Positions 29,984-35,795 of a stretch of 35,795 bases of DNA are shown here, piece by piece. The notes under the pieces were generated by a model. That model was not told the origin of the DNA, did no database searches, and saw nothing but the letters and a program-made list of their open reading frames with translations. A program made the translations under genes and the position numbers. Every line of letters begins with the position of its first letter. Within the stretch, counting starts at the first letter, position 1. The DNA is from a virus, in the IMG/VR virus record IMGVR_UViG_3300009285_004241, positions 1-35,795 of that record; one strand, given 5' to 3'.

Positions 29984-30702
29984 GCCTGAAGTCTGTTTTG
30001 GAAAACCGCCGAGCCCTGGTTTTGAGGGTCTTTCAGCTGTCCGAGAGTCTTTTGGATACTGTGCGTAGGATACAGAAATTTGATCCTAACCAACCCAGGG
30101 ATGCGGAGGGGCAATGGTCAGACGCTGGGGGCGAAGGTGTGGGGGGTGGTGGGTCTTCCTCAGTCACAATATCTACTAACACAGCGGCTAGTTTCAACAC
30201 TGTTTTATCTTCTGCTTACAAGGCTCAGGGTGTACAGGATTGGGAAGCCGGAGATTATTTTGAGCAGTTACCTTACAAGGGGTACTTTGGAAATGGCAAC
30301 TCTTTTCTTATCAACAGGGCCTTGCGTTCTGAGAGAAAGCTTGCAAGTGGCCAGAAGGATGTCCACGAATTTCTTTCCAGTAAGATTGGGACACATGGGA
30401 TAACTGTCTCCAGTGACTCTACTTTGTATAGGGCTGTGGATGGAGTGTTTGCCTCTAAGCTGGTAGGGATGAAGGCCGGGGAATCTTTCCGGGATGGTGG
30501 TTGGGTGTCCGCTGCAGGCACTAAGGCTGCTACTAAACAATTTGGTGATGTGGTTATGAAGATCAAACTTGCTCCGCCTGGGCAAAAGGCTTTGGCTTAC
30601 CGTCCGGAAACTGAGCTTCTATTTCCCCCAGGAAGGACTTTCACTGTTGGTTCTGTGAAGCAGTCTGGAAAGAAGACTTTTGTTGAGGTGGTAATGAGAT
30701 GA
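29980..30702 (+). CDS. Mono-ADP-ribosyltransferase (R-S-E type) with phage linker motif
   Basis: 240 aa from the TTG at 29980 (GGGAGGG 7 bases upstream). Residues about 35-52 read FDPNQPRDAEGQWSDAGG, a motif found in many phage head-associated proteins just before a variable domain. The rest is a VIP2-like ADP-ribosyltransferase: R151 in LYRAVDG, S177 in GWVSAAG, then FGDVVMKIKL, and the ExE pair E210-T-E212 in ETELLFPPG. Such enzymes transfer ADP-ribose from NAD+ to a protein or nucleotide. Encoded next to the head genes, it may be packaged in the virion and act on host targets on injection. The linker hints at proteolytic processing; both are inferences. Confidence 0.78.
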   Translation: MSLKSVLENRRALVLRVFQLSESLLDTVRRIQKFDPNQPRDAEGQWSDAGGEGVGGGGSSSVTISTNTAASFNTVLSSAYKAQGVQDWEAGDYFEQLPYKGYFGNGNSFLINRALRSERKLASGQKDVHEFLSSKIGTHGITVSSDSTLYRAVDGVFASKLVGMKAGESFRDGGWVSAAGTKAATKQFGDVVMKIKLAPPGQKALAYRPETELLFPPGRTFTVGSVKQSGKKTFVEVVMR

Positions 30703-31652
30703 AGAGGTATAGACCTGGCTACTTGGGAGAAGAGGGTCTGGACATTATAAATGGAGAAGTTGTGTTTGTGGGGGTGGAAGCCAATAATGCGACTTGGTAT
30801 CATTACACTTCAAAGAGTTCAGCCGAAACAATTGTGAGGGAGGGGTTCAAGACTTCGGATGGTATATTTGGGCAAGGTGTGTATCTCACTGGCGATGAGT
30901 CGGGCTCAGGAATCAACCGGCAGTGGGTGGACACAAAGCTGAAGGTCTCCGTCCGGGCGGAGAAAACTTTAGAGGTTAATGGGTTTTCAGACTACCGAAA
31001 AAAGGTAGATGCCGCAGCGGAGGGTTTAGGCCCATCTTTTGCTGAGAAGGGGCCTCACGAGATCCTGGGGAAATTGGGATATGATTCCGTTCGTGTCAAG
31101 AATAGGGGTGGAAACGGTAAGGATTGGCTCGTAGCTTTCAAACCTTCTATTTTGAGTGCTGAGATTGTAAAAGGCGCTGGGGGCTCCGGGAATTATGGCC
31201 ACACTGGACGCCCTGGTATGGTGGGTGGCTCCTCCGGGGGCCGGGGCTCCGGTGGCTTGGACTCTGCGGACCGGGCAGCCCGTGCTAGGGCCAGCTACAA
31301 GCCAGCCACCGCTGCCGCCCAGAGATTAGGGGAGGGGATGGAAAGCAAGTTGGCCTCTGCGATTGGAGGCCGTGGGCTCCCGGACAACGAGCCATTCGAT
31401 GTGCTGAAGGGGAAGCATATGATCGAAGTCAAGACGATTGTGCGGGGCAAGAATGATAAGATCACTATGCACCCGGAAAGCCTCCGGAGGAAGGTGAAAG
31501 CGGTGAAGCAGGCGAAGGGGACTGCACACACCGTGGTGTTTGACGCCAGGGGCAAGCCGCCCAAGGTGTTTTACCAGGAGGGCCTGGGGAGCTTCCGGTT
31601 GAGGAGCATGAAGGAAACGAGCTTGGGGGAGTTAAAGGCGGTGTTCAAGTGA
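30699..31652 (+). CDS. Two-domain effector: HYD1-like ADP-ribosyltransferase plus nuclease-like domain
   Basis: 317 aa; ATGA overlap with the gene before. N-terminal domain (1-150): WYHYTSKSSAETIV (H35, Y36) and FGQGVYLTG (Y62), followed by HEILGKLGYDSVRVKN; this matches the H-Y-[D/E] class of ADP-ribosyltransferase folds. Residues about 160-180 have the GNYGHTGRPGMVGG linker, again a phage maturation-type motif. The C-terminal half (about 215-317), with EPFDVLKGKHMIEVKTIVRGK, ITMHPESLRRKVKAVKQAKG and THTVVFDARGKPPKVFYQ-type strands, resembles the nuclease-like domain appended to MuF proteins (possible PD-(D/E)xK catalytic residues D and E-x-K). It probably acts with the ART genes around it. 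Confidence 0.65.
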   Translation: MKRYRPGYLGEEGLDIINGEVVFVGVEANNATWYHYTSKSSAETIVREGFKTSDGIFGQGVYLTGDESGSGINRQWVDTKLKVSVRAEKTLEVNGFSDYRKKVDAAAEGLGPSFAEKGPHEILGKLGYDSVRVKNRGGNGKDWLVAFKPSILSAEIVKGAGGSGNYGHTGRPGMVGGSSGGRGSGGLDSADRAARARASYKPATAAAQRLGEGMESKLASAIGGRGLPDNEPFDVLKGKHMIEVKTIVRGKNDKITMHPESLRRKVKAVKQAKGTAHTVVFDARGKPPKVFYQEGLGSFRLRSMKETSLGELKAVFK

Positions 31653-31960
31653 GCTATAGTATTTATGATTCACGTGGGTACGTAGGGGACTTGGCTACGG
31701 TGGAGGGGTTGAAGGAATTGCGAACGTTCCTGGCCTCTCAAGGGCAGGAGGCCAGTCAGTTGAAGATCCTGCTGAACAATGGGCACGTCCGCACCTCTGT
31801 AAAGCTGTTGGAGGAGTTTGGCAACCTGCCGGAGCCTGGGTCAGCTGATGTGAAGAAAACTTTGTTCAACCTTGAGGACTTGGTTGCTCAGTGTGAAGAT
31901 ATTGTTATCATAACCGATGGGGTGTTCGATGAAGGGGAGGGGACGGAGGCCACCGGTTGA
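31649..31960 (+). CDS. Small acidic protein beside the effectors, possible immunity or chaperone
   Basis: 103 aa, GTGA overlap with the effector gene. It contains YVGDLATVEGLKELRTFLASQG, then LLEEFGNLPEPGSADVKKTLFNLEDLVAQCEDIVIITDGV. Similar small proteins often sit next to MuF-family genes. The strongly acidic C-terminus and coupling to toxin-like genes fit an inhibitor that protects the producing cell. No characterised relative is recalled, so this is context only. Confidence 0.5.
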   Translation: MSYSIYDSRGYVGDLATVEGLKELRTFLASQGQEASQLKILLNNGHVRTSVKLLEEFGNLPEPGSADVKKTLFNLEDLVAQCEDIVIITDGVFDEGEGTEATG

Positions 31961-34545
31961 GTTCACTTCTGGGGGTTGTTGCCCCCACAAAATTCCATAA
32001 GGAAAAACTGAAGTTCCCCCCTGATGAGGAACCTCACTACAAGGCAATCCACCGGGCTGCTGACCGGGCCGTGCCCTCTATGGTGACTGAGCTGGAGTGG
32101 GTAATAGAGGGGGTCCGTAGGGCTTTGGACCTGGGGCAGCTGGAGAGGGCCTTGTCTTTACGATCTTGGGCACAGGTGGAGCAGGCAATTCCACTCCAAC
32201 AATTCAATGATTTTTCCTTGATTTACCGTCATATCGTGCGTGGGGTGATGGAGGAGGCTGCCAGGGCTGAGCAGCGCCTGATCAACCGGAAGTTTTCGGC
32301 TGCCGGCGACAGCGGGAAGGTAAGCAAGGCGGAGCCTCCCCGGGTGGTGGGCAGCCTGAACATTACTAACCCTGAAACACTGAAATGGATTGATGAGCAC
32401 GCAGCGGAGCGTGTTACAGCAATTACAGAGGACACCAGGCAGTCCATTCGCACACTGGTTGGGAGGAGCTTCCGGGAGGGAATCCCTCCATGGGACACAG
32501 CCCGCTTGATTCGGGAGCACATTGGGTTGACTCCAAAGCAGTCATTAGCCTTGGCTAATTTCCACACAGGTTTGACCGAACAAGGGCTGCGCGATGATAA
32601 GGTACGGGCTCAGACAGAGCGGTATAGCCAGCGGCTAATTCGGGACCGGGCCTTGACAATTGCCCGGACGGAGACGATTACAGCAGCCAATACAGGTCAG
32701 CAGATGCTATGGGACCAAAACAGCAAGCTCCTACCCAAAGACCGCACCAAGAAAGAGTGGATTGTGACGCCGGACGATGCTCTGTGCCCCTACTGTGCGG
32801 CTTTGGGCTCTAAGCCACCAATTGTAGTGAATACGGAATTCAAATCAGAGATTGGCAACGTGATGAATCCCACTTTGCACCCACGCTGCCGTTGCGCTAT
32901 AGGGTTGGTGTTTGAGCCCGCGCCGGAGGTGACTGAGGAGGAGTTAGAGGAAAAACCTCCGCCCGCTCTCCACCTCTCGGAACAGGCCCAGCAGCTTAGT
33001 TTCCATCGGGAAATACGGGCACGGATTGAGAAAACCCAACAAGAGGCGGTGCGTGAGAAAGTCCAATTTCAGCCTAATGAGGCTGAAGCACAATTGTTGC
33101 TGCGTTGGACTGGTAGCTCATACATCAAGCTTTTGAGTGGGTTGAGAGGAACTGTCCTTGATAGCAATCTTCAGTATCAGTTGGATACCCTTCGGGGTAT
33201 GGCTGAAAAGTATGAATACAATGTGGCCAGAGGAACCCCGCTGTACCGGGGTATGAGTGGGGATGTTGAATCTCTTGGAAGATTCTTGCGTATGAAGAAA
33301 GGGGATGTAGTTGAAATAAACGATACTTTTTCAAGCTTTTCTTCCTCCAGATCTGCGGCATCTCAATTTTCTAGGGGAAGTGATGTTAGTGTACTTGTTA
33401 AATTAGATCACGAGTCCCCTTGGGGTTGGGATATCAAAAAGTTTTCTACGCACCGTTCTGAACGGGAGGTTTTAGTGCCGCGCACTACAGGCCGCGTGAA
33501 GTCAATTAAGGTAAAATCGCTGGCGGGTGGTATGAAAAGGGTAGAGGTTGTAATGGAGGCGGTGGAAAAGCCTCCTCAACTAGGGTACTACGGGCAGAGG
33601 TTGGGAGAGCGGGCGGTTTTGAGTGACGTACTTGAAGTTGGTGATATTGTGGGTAAAGAGGTAGACCGCCGGGCTGGATTACTAACTAAGGAGATTAGGA
33701 GCCGGGGAGAGGCTTTGCGGTCGGAAACATCCCGTTTGATGACTCAGTTGGCAAATCTGGGGAAGTTGCCAGACCAGACAGAAGCGATACGGGTGGAGAC
33801 AAGGCGGTTAGTTAAGAAAATAGACCTTTTGTCCCAGGAGAGGCAGTTGCTTGCCACGTCTTATTCCAGTGTGGAAAAAGAAGCCCTTAAATCTGTACTC
33901 CAGGAGGTGCGCCCTATGGGCATAGGGGGCACGGTGGAGTCAGCTTACCCAAAAATGGCTGCTAACTCTGTGCGTGGTAAGAACCAAGTGACCCCTCTAA
34001 GACCAGATTTTGAGCAGCAGCCGGGCTGGGAAAAGCTTGAAAATAGTTTCCAAGATGTTATAAATTCATTGCCTAGAGATTGGGTAACGGAGTCCTCTAG
34101 GGGGGCTGATGTGGGGAGGTTTGTGTGGGGGGAGAGCTTTGGGGGTTCTAGTAACCGAGCCTTTTACAAATCTCAATATCCGGGAGATGATTGGCGTATT
34201 GGTGTCCCAAATACTCCACACTACGCTTCTACTAAACAGCAACTTACCACGCTCTCCCATGAGCTTGGGCACCGGGTGGAAGACTCTGTGGAAGGGGCTA
34301 GGAATTTTGTAAGGGAATTTTATCAATACCGCACCAAGGGTGAGAAACCAATCCCGTTGGGGAAAGGATATGTTGGTGAAATGACCAAGAAAGATAAGTT
34401 CACTAGTCCTTACATCGGCAAGGTGTACGCCGATGGGAATACGGAGGTCCTTTCTATGGGACTACAGCAGGCCTTGGGGGCGGAGGGATTCGGTGTTGAT
34501 AAAGAGTTCCGTCAGTTTATCTTTGGTCTTTTGGCAGCCGGGTAA
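31957..34545 (+). CDS. MuF-like head protein fused to ADP-ribosyltransferase and HExxH metallopeptidase
   Basis: 862 aa; TTGA overlap. Residues about 115-330 form the SPP1 gp7/Mu gpF-type minor head domain: SLNITNPETLKWIDEHAAER, ALTIARTETITAANTG, CPYCAALGSKPP and the closing HPRCRCAIG. Residues about 425-545 are an R-S-E ADP-ribosyltransferase: R431 in LYRGMSG, S in TFSSFSSSRSA, and E502/E504 in SEREVLV. A coiled-coil region (about 555-655) follows. Residues about 680-862 form a zincin-like peptidase, with LSHELGHRVEDS giving H768, E769 and H772, and a downstream TEVLSMG as third-ligand candidate. MuF proteins bind the portal and can enter the cell with DNA, so the enzyme domains are candidate injected effectors. 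Confidence 0.85.
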   Translation: MSSLLGVVAPTKFHKEKLKFPPDEEPHYKAIHRAADRAVPSMVTELEWVIEGVRRALDLGQLERALSLRSWAQVEQAIPLQQFNDFSLIYRHIVRGVMEEAARAEQRLINRKFSAAGDSGKVSKAEPPRVVGSLNITNPETLKWIDEHAAERVTAITEDTRQSIRTLVGRSFREGIPPWDTARLIREHIGLTPKQSLALANFHTGLTEQGLRDDKVRAQTERYSQRLIRDRALTIARTETITAANTGQQMLWDQNSKLLPKDRTKKEWIVTPDDALCPYCAALGSKPPIVVNTEFKSEIGNVMNPTLHPRCRCAIGLVFEPAPEVTEEELEEKPPPALHLSEQAQQLSFHREIRARIEKTQQEAVREKVQFQPNEAEAQLLLRWTGSSYIKLLSGLRGTVLDSNLQYQLDTLRGMAEKYEYNVARGTPLYRGMSGDVESLGRFLRMKKGDVVEINDTFSSFSSSRSAASQFSRGSDVSVLVKLDHESPWGWDIKKFSTHRSEREVLVPRTTGRVKSIKVKSLAGGMKRVEVVMEAVEKPPQLGYYGQRLGERAVLSDVLEVGDIVGKEVDRRAGLLTKEIRSRGEALRSETSRLMTQLANLGKLPDQTEAIRVETRRLVKKIDLLSQERQLLATSYSSVEKEALKSVLQEVRPMGIGGTVESAYPKMAANSVRGKNQVTPLRPDFEQQPGWEKLENSFQDVINSLPRDWVTESSRGADVGRFVWGESFGGSSNRAFYKSQYPGDDWRIGVPNTPHYASTKQQLTTLSHELGHRVEDSVEGARNFVREFYQYRTKGEKPIPLGKGYVGEMTKKDKFTSPYIGKVYADGNTEVLSMGLQQALGAEGFGVDKEFRQFIFGLLAAG

Positions 34546-34559
34546 GGGGAGGGATCTGT

Positions 34560-34778
34560 ATGGAAGTGAAAGCTTTATTGGATTGGTTGGAAGTGGAAAT
34601 GGATTGGAAGGTGCTGTTTGCGGTGCGCCGTGAGTTGCCTACAGCCCAAGGTGATATTGACGATTGGAAGGCTCTGCATTTTAAGCTGGTTGGGTTGAAG
34701 GCCACCAAGGGGCTAGACCTGAAAGCAATCCAGGACTTACTTATAGGGTGGTTAGGCCCCACTGAGGGGGAGGACTAG
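34560..34778 (+). CDS. Small unknown protein
   Basis: 72 aa. ATG with GGGGAGGG upstream. Helical with several tryptophans (LLDWLEVEMDWKVLFAVRRELP, WLGP) and an acidic end GPTEGED. Unknown function, probably part of the head operon. Confidence 0.55.
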   Translation: MEVKALLDWLEVEMDWKVLFAVRRELPTAQGDIDDWKALHFKLVGLKATKGLDLKAIQDLLIGWLGPTEGED

Positions 34779-34781
34779 CTG

Positions 34782-35072
34782 GTGTTTGCAGTACGGATTC
34801 GGTGGATGGGGAAGGACGATTGGAACCTGGGGTGGGACAATGGGGAGTTGTTTGGAGACATTTCCCCAGCCACTGCTGTCCTGGTGGAAGCCGTGTTGAG
34901 GGAAGGACAACCTTTCGGGCCTCCGGGGGGACCGTACACATTGAACAATCACCTTTCCAGCCCGTTGTCCGCTTTGTTCCTAATGCGGGAGGTCTTTGGG
35001 TTTCAGAACCTGTTAGAGTCCGAAGGGGATGTGCCACAGCTTGACCCACCGCCGGAGGGGTACAAAGTTTAG
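34782..35072 (+). CDS. Small unknown protein
   Basis: 96 aa from a GTG with GGGGAGG 9 bases upstream. Features: RIRWMGKDDWNLGWDNGELFGDIS, PATAVLVEAVLREG, SSPLSALFLMREVF and a Pro-rich C-terminus. No recognised domain. Confidence 0.55.
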   Translation: MFAVRIRWMGKDDWNLGWDNGELFGDISPATAVLVEAVLREGQPFGPPGGPYTLNNHLSSPLSALFLMREVFGFQNLLESEGDVPQLDPPPEGYKV

Positions 35073-35090
35073 GGAGGTGAGAGAGCCGCT

Positions 35091-35291
35091 ATGGGGATCA
35101 CACTGAGCCGTTTGGAGCAGGTGAAGCGGGTTATAATCCGTGAGTTGGACACAAACGACCGGGACTTGGCGCCTGGGGCTCCATTGAAAACCATTACACT
35201 AATCGTGTCGTTTAACGAGGAGACTGGGGCTCCTTACAAAGTGATTTTTCGTAAAGAAACCCAATCCAGCTACAAACCAGTTAGCTTGTAG
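35091..35291 (+). CDS. Small unknown protein
   Basis: 66 aa. ATG about 12 bases after GGAGGTGAG. A helix (LSRLEQVKRVIIRELDTNDRDLAP) and strands (LKTITLIVSFNEETGAPYKVIFRKE). No motif. It is the last gene before a regulatory block. Confidence 0.55.
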   Translation: MGITLSRLEQVKRVIIRELDTNDRDLAPGAPLKTITLIVSFNEETGAPYKVIFRKETQSSYKPVSL

Positions 35292-35329
35292 CTCTTTCTC
35301 CTGGCAACTCCCACTTAACGGTTTTCCCA

Positions 35330-35358
35330 TTTACTTTTTCCTTTCACAATAGTAGATT
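35330..35358 (+). promoter_or_regulatory. Promoter candidate P4 (TTTACT-17-TAGATT)
   Basis: TTTACT (35330-35335) and TAGATT (35353-35358), 17 bases apart. Unlike P1-P3 the spacer is AT-rich. The -35 box is followed by TTTT. It points into two hairpins, the second a strong terminator. Confidence 0.6.
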
Positions 35359-35370
35359 ACATTACAAAGA

Positions 35371-35390
35371 TTGCTCTGCCGCCGGAGAGC
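35371..35390 (+). ncRNA. Candidate short RNA leader hairpin before the terminator
   Basis: TGCTCT (35372-35377) faces AGAGC (35386-35390) across the loop GCCGCCGG. With P4 upstream and the terminator downstream, the expected transcript is about 100 nt. The loop GCCGCC could pair with GGCGG at the start of the terminator stem (35400-35404), an attenuator-like competition. Confidence 0.35.
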
Positions 35391-35399
35391 GTTCGCACG

Positions 35400-35465
35400 G
35401 GCGGTCAACCTTTAGGGGGGTTTCTCCCCCTCAAAACTCCTTAAAGGTTGACCGCCTTTTTTGTT
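35400..35465 (+). terminator. Strong intrinsic terminator
   Basis: GGCGGTCAACCTTTA (35400-35414) pairs perfectly with TAAAGGTTGACCGCC (35442-35456), a 15-bp stem whose loop carries a GGGGG/CCCCC mini-hairpin, followed by TTTTTTGTTTTTT. It lies between P4 and the ChaB-like gene, so that gene is read through, attenuated, or separately expressed. Confidence 0.93.
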
Positions 35466-35481
35466 TTTTAGGAGATTGATC

Positions 35482-35742
35482 TTGCCTTACAGTAGCAATA
35501 GGGACCTGCCCGAATCAGTGCGGAATGCTCTGCCTGTGGAAGCCCAGTCCTTGTGGCGCAAAATCTTCAACGGTGCTTACAAGCAAAATGAGGACGATTC
35601 AGCCGCTGCCGCTATTGCTTGGTCTGGCCTAAAAATGGCAGGCTGGAAAAGAAAATCCTTATTATGCTCCATGGCCAGAACTAGCAGATATTTCAATTTC
35701 AAACCATTGTTCAAAAATTTGCAATTTCTGCTATCACGGTAG
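35482..35742 (+). CDS. chaB: ChaB-like protein, 3' end replaced
   Basis: 86 codons from the TTG at 35482, preceded by GGAG (35471-35474); an in-frame TTG at 35461 lies in the terminator T-tract and is rejected. PYSSNRDLPESVRNALPVEAQSLW, FNGAYKQNEDD and AIAWSGLKMAGWKRK match the ChaB family (normally about 60-80 aa). E. coli ChaB was named as a calcium/proton transport regulator; phage and insect-virus copies are of unknown function. Family similarity stops at GWKRK (about 35655). The remaining 28 codons fall in AT-rich sequence that is coding in another frame, so the natural C-terminus appears lost at a junction. Confidence 0.75.
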   Translation: MPYSSNRDLPESVRNALPVEAQSLWRKIFNGAYKQNEDDSAAAAIAWSGLKMAGWKRKSLLCSMARTSRYFNFKPLFKNLQFLLSR

Positions 35743-35795
35743 TAAGCAAGATAATTCTTTTATTTCGATAGATGATTATCTTTTTATTTTAAGCT
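35651..35795 (+). CDS. Fragment of an unrelated radical SAM protein (foreign tail)
   Basis: From about 35651 the composition drops to roughly 30% GC by hand count. The frame beginning at 35651 stays open to the window end and reads PYYAPWPELADISISN, then HCSKICNFCYHG, a CxxxCxxC radical SAM cluster motif, and ISIDDYLFIL. Upstream this frame has a TAA and no start codon, so only an internal piece of the gene is present. It is a different, AT-rich protein from the radical SAM enzyme at 14379. Either a recombination or insertion junction or an assembly chimera explains it. Confidence 0.6.

Noticed and set aside
35461-35484. Upstream TTG start for the ChaB-like gene
   Set aside because: It lies in the terminator's T-tract and has no ribosome binding site; the TTG at 35482 has GGAG at a good distance and starts at the family's usual N-terminus.
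1-35795. tRNA, rRNA, integrase and lysis genes
   Set aside because: Looked for by eye and none was convincing; small membrane proteins at 29505-29983 could be holin-like but have no endolysin partner here.

Overview
The window is part of a tailed double-stranded DNA phage (or prophage-derived) genome. All 50 genes called are on the + strand, packed tightly, and commonly overlap at ATGA, GTGA, TTGA or TGATG junctions. They use strong GGAGG-type ribosome binding sites and an unusually high share of GTG and TTG starts. Coding strands are purine- and G-rich. These habits fit a Gram-positive-like or thermophile host, but nothing in the sequence fixes the host. I see no rRNA, tRNA, CRISPR array, integrase, tail or lysis cassette.

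Layout. (1) 1-963: a non-coding leader, a short sigma-factor-like gene that may be frameshifted, and a motif-rich intergenic region. (2) 963-10412: replication and recombination. It holds a family A DNA polymerase fused to a family-4 uracil-DNA glycosylase, an MT-A70 adenine methylase, a possible UvsY-like mediator, a gp32-like single-strand binding protein, a RecA/UvsX recombinase, SbcD/gp47 and SbcC/gp46 nuclease subunits, and a RuvC-like resolvase. (3) 10425-17253: a compact thymidine DNA-hypermodification cluster. It holds a thymidylate-synthase-family enzyme (probably a dUMP hydroxymethylase), an HD hydrolase, a 5-hmdU DNA kinase split over two genes (helical domain and P-loop domain), a PLP enzyme, a radical SAM enzyme, an amino acid:DNA transferase-like protein and an Nmad1-like protein. 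(4) 17254-25040: small accessory genes, including a zinc-finger DUF3268-like protein, a small HTH protein, a D12-class adenine methylase, dCTP deaminase, and a zinc-finger/macro-domain fusion. (5) 25040-34545: packaging and head genes (terminase, DUF935-like portal, MuF-like head protein). These are interleaved with three ADP-ribosyltransferase domains and one metallopeptidase domain. (6) 34560-35795: three small unknown genes, a promoter/hairpin/terminator block, a ChaB-like gene, and an abrupt AT-rich tail that encodes a piece of an unrelated radical SAM protein, possibly an assembly junction.

How it fits together. dCTP deaminase supplies dUTP/dUMP. The TS-like enzyme would hydroxymethylate dUMP. 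The replicative polymerase would incorporate the hydroxymethyl base, while its fused uracil glycosylase removes leftover uracil. The split kinase then activates 5-hmdU in DNA, the transferase adds an amino acid, and the radical SAM and PLP enzymes remodel it. The final base cannot be predicted. The head genes look like a payload of protein-modifying enzymes that could be packaged or injected with the DNA.

Regulation. Four intergenic promoter candidates share a TTTACTT -35 box and a 17-bp spacer (269, 17424, 25120, 35330). Two strong intrinsic terminators lie at 18449 and 35400. A ~120-bp inverted repeat (786-906 and 19302-19420) brackets the replication/modification block and carries repeated CTACGTCATG-like motifs that also occur in the leader.
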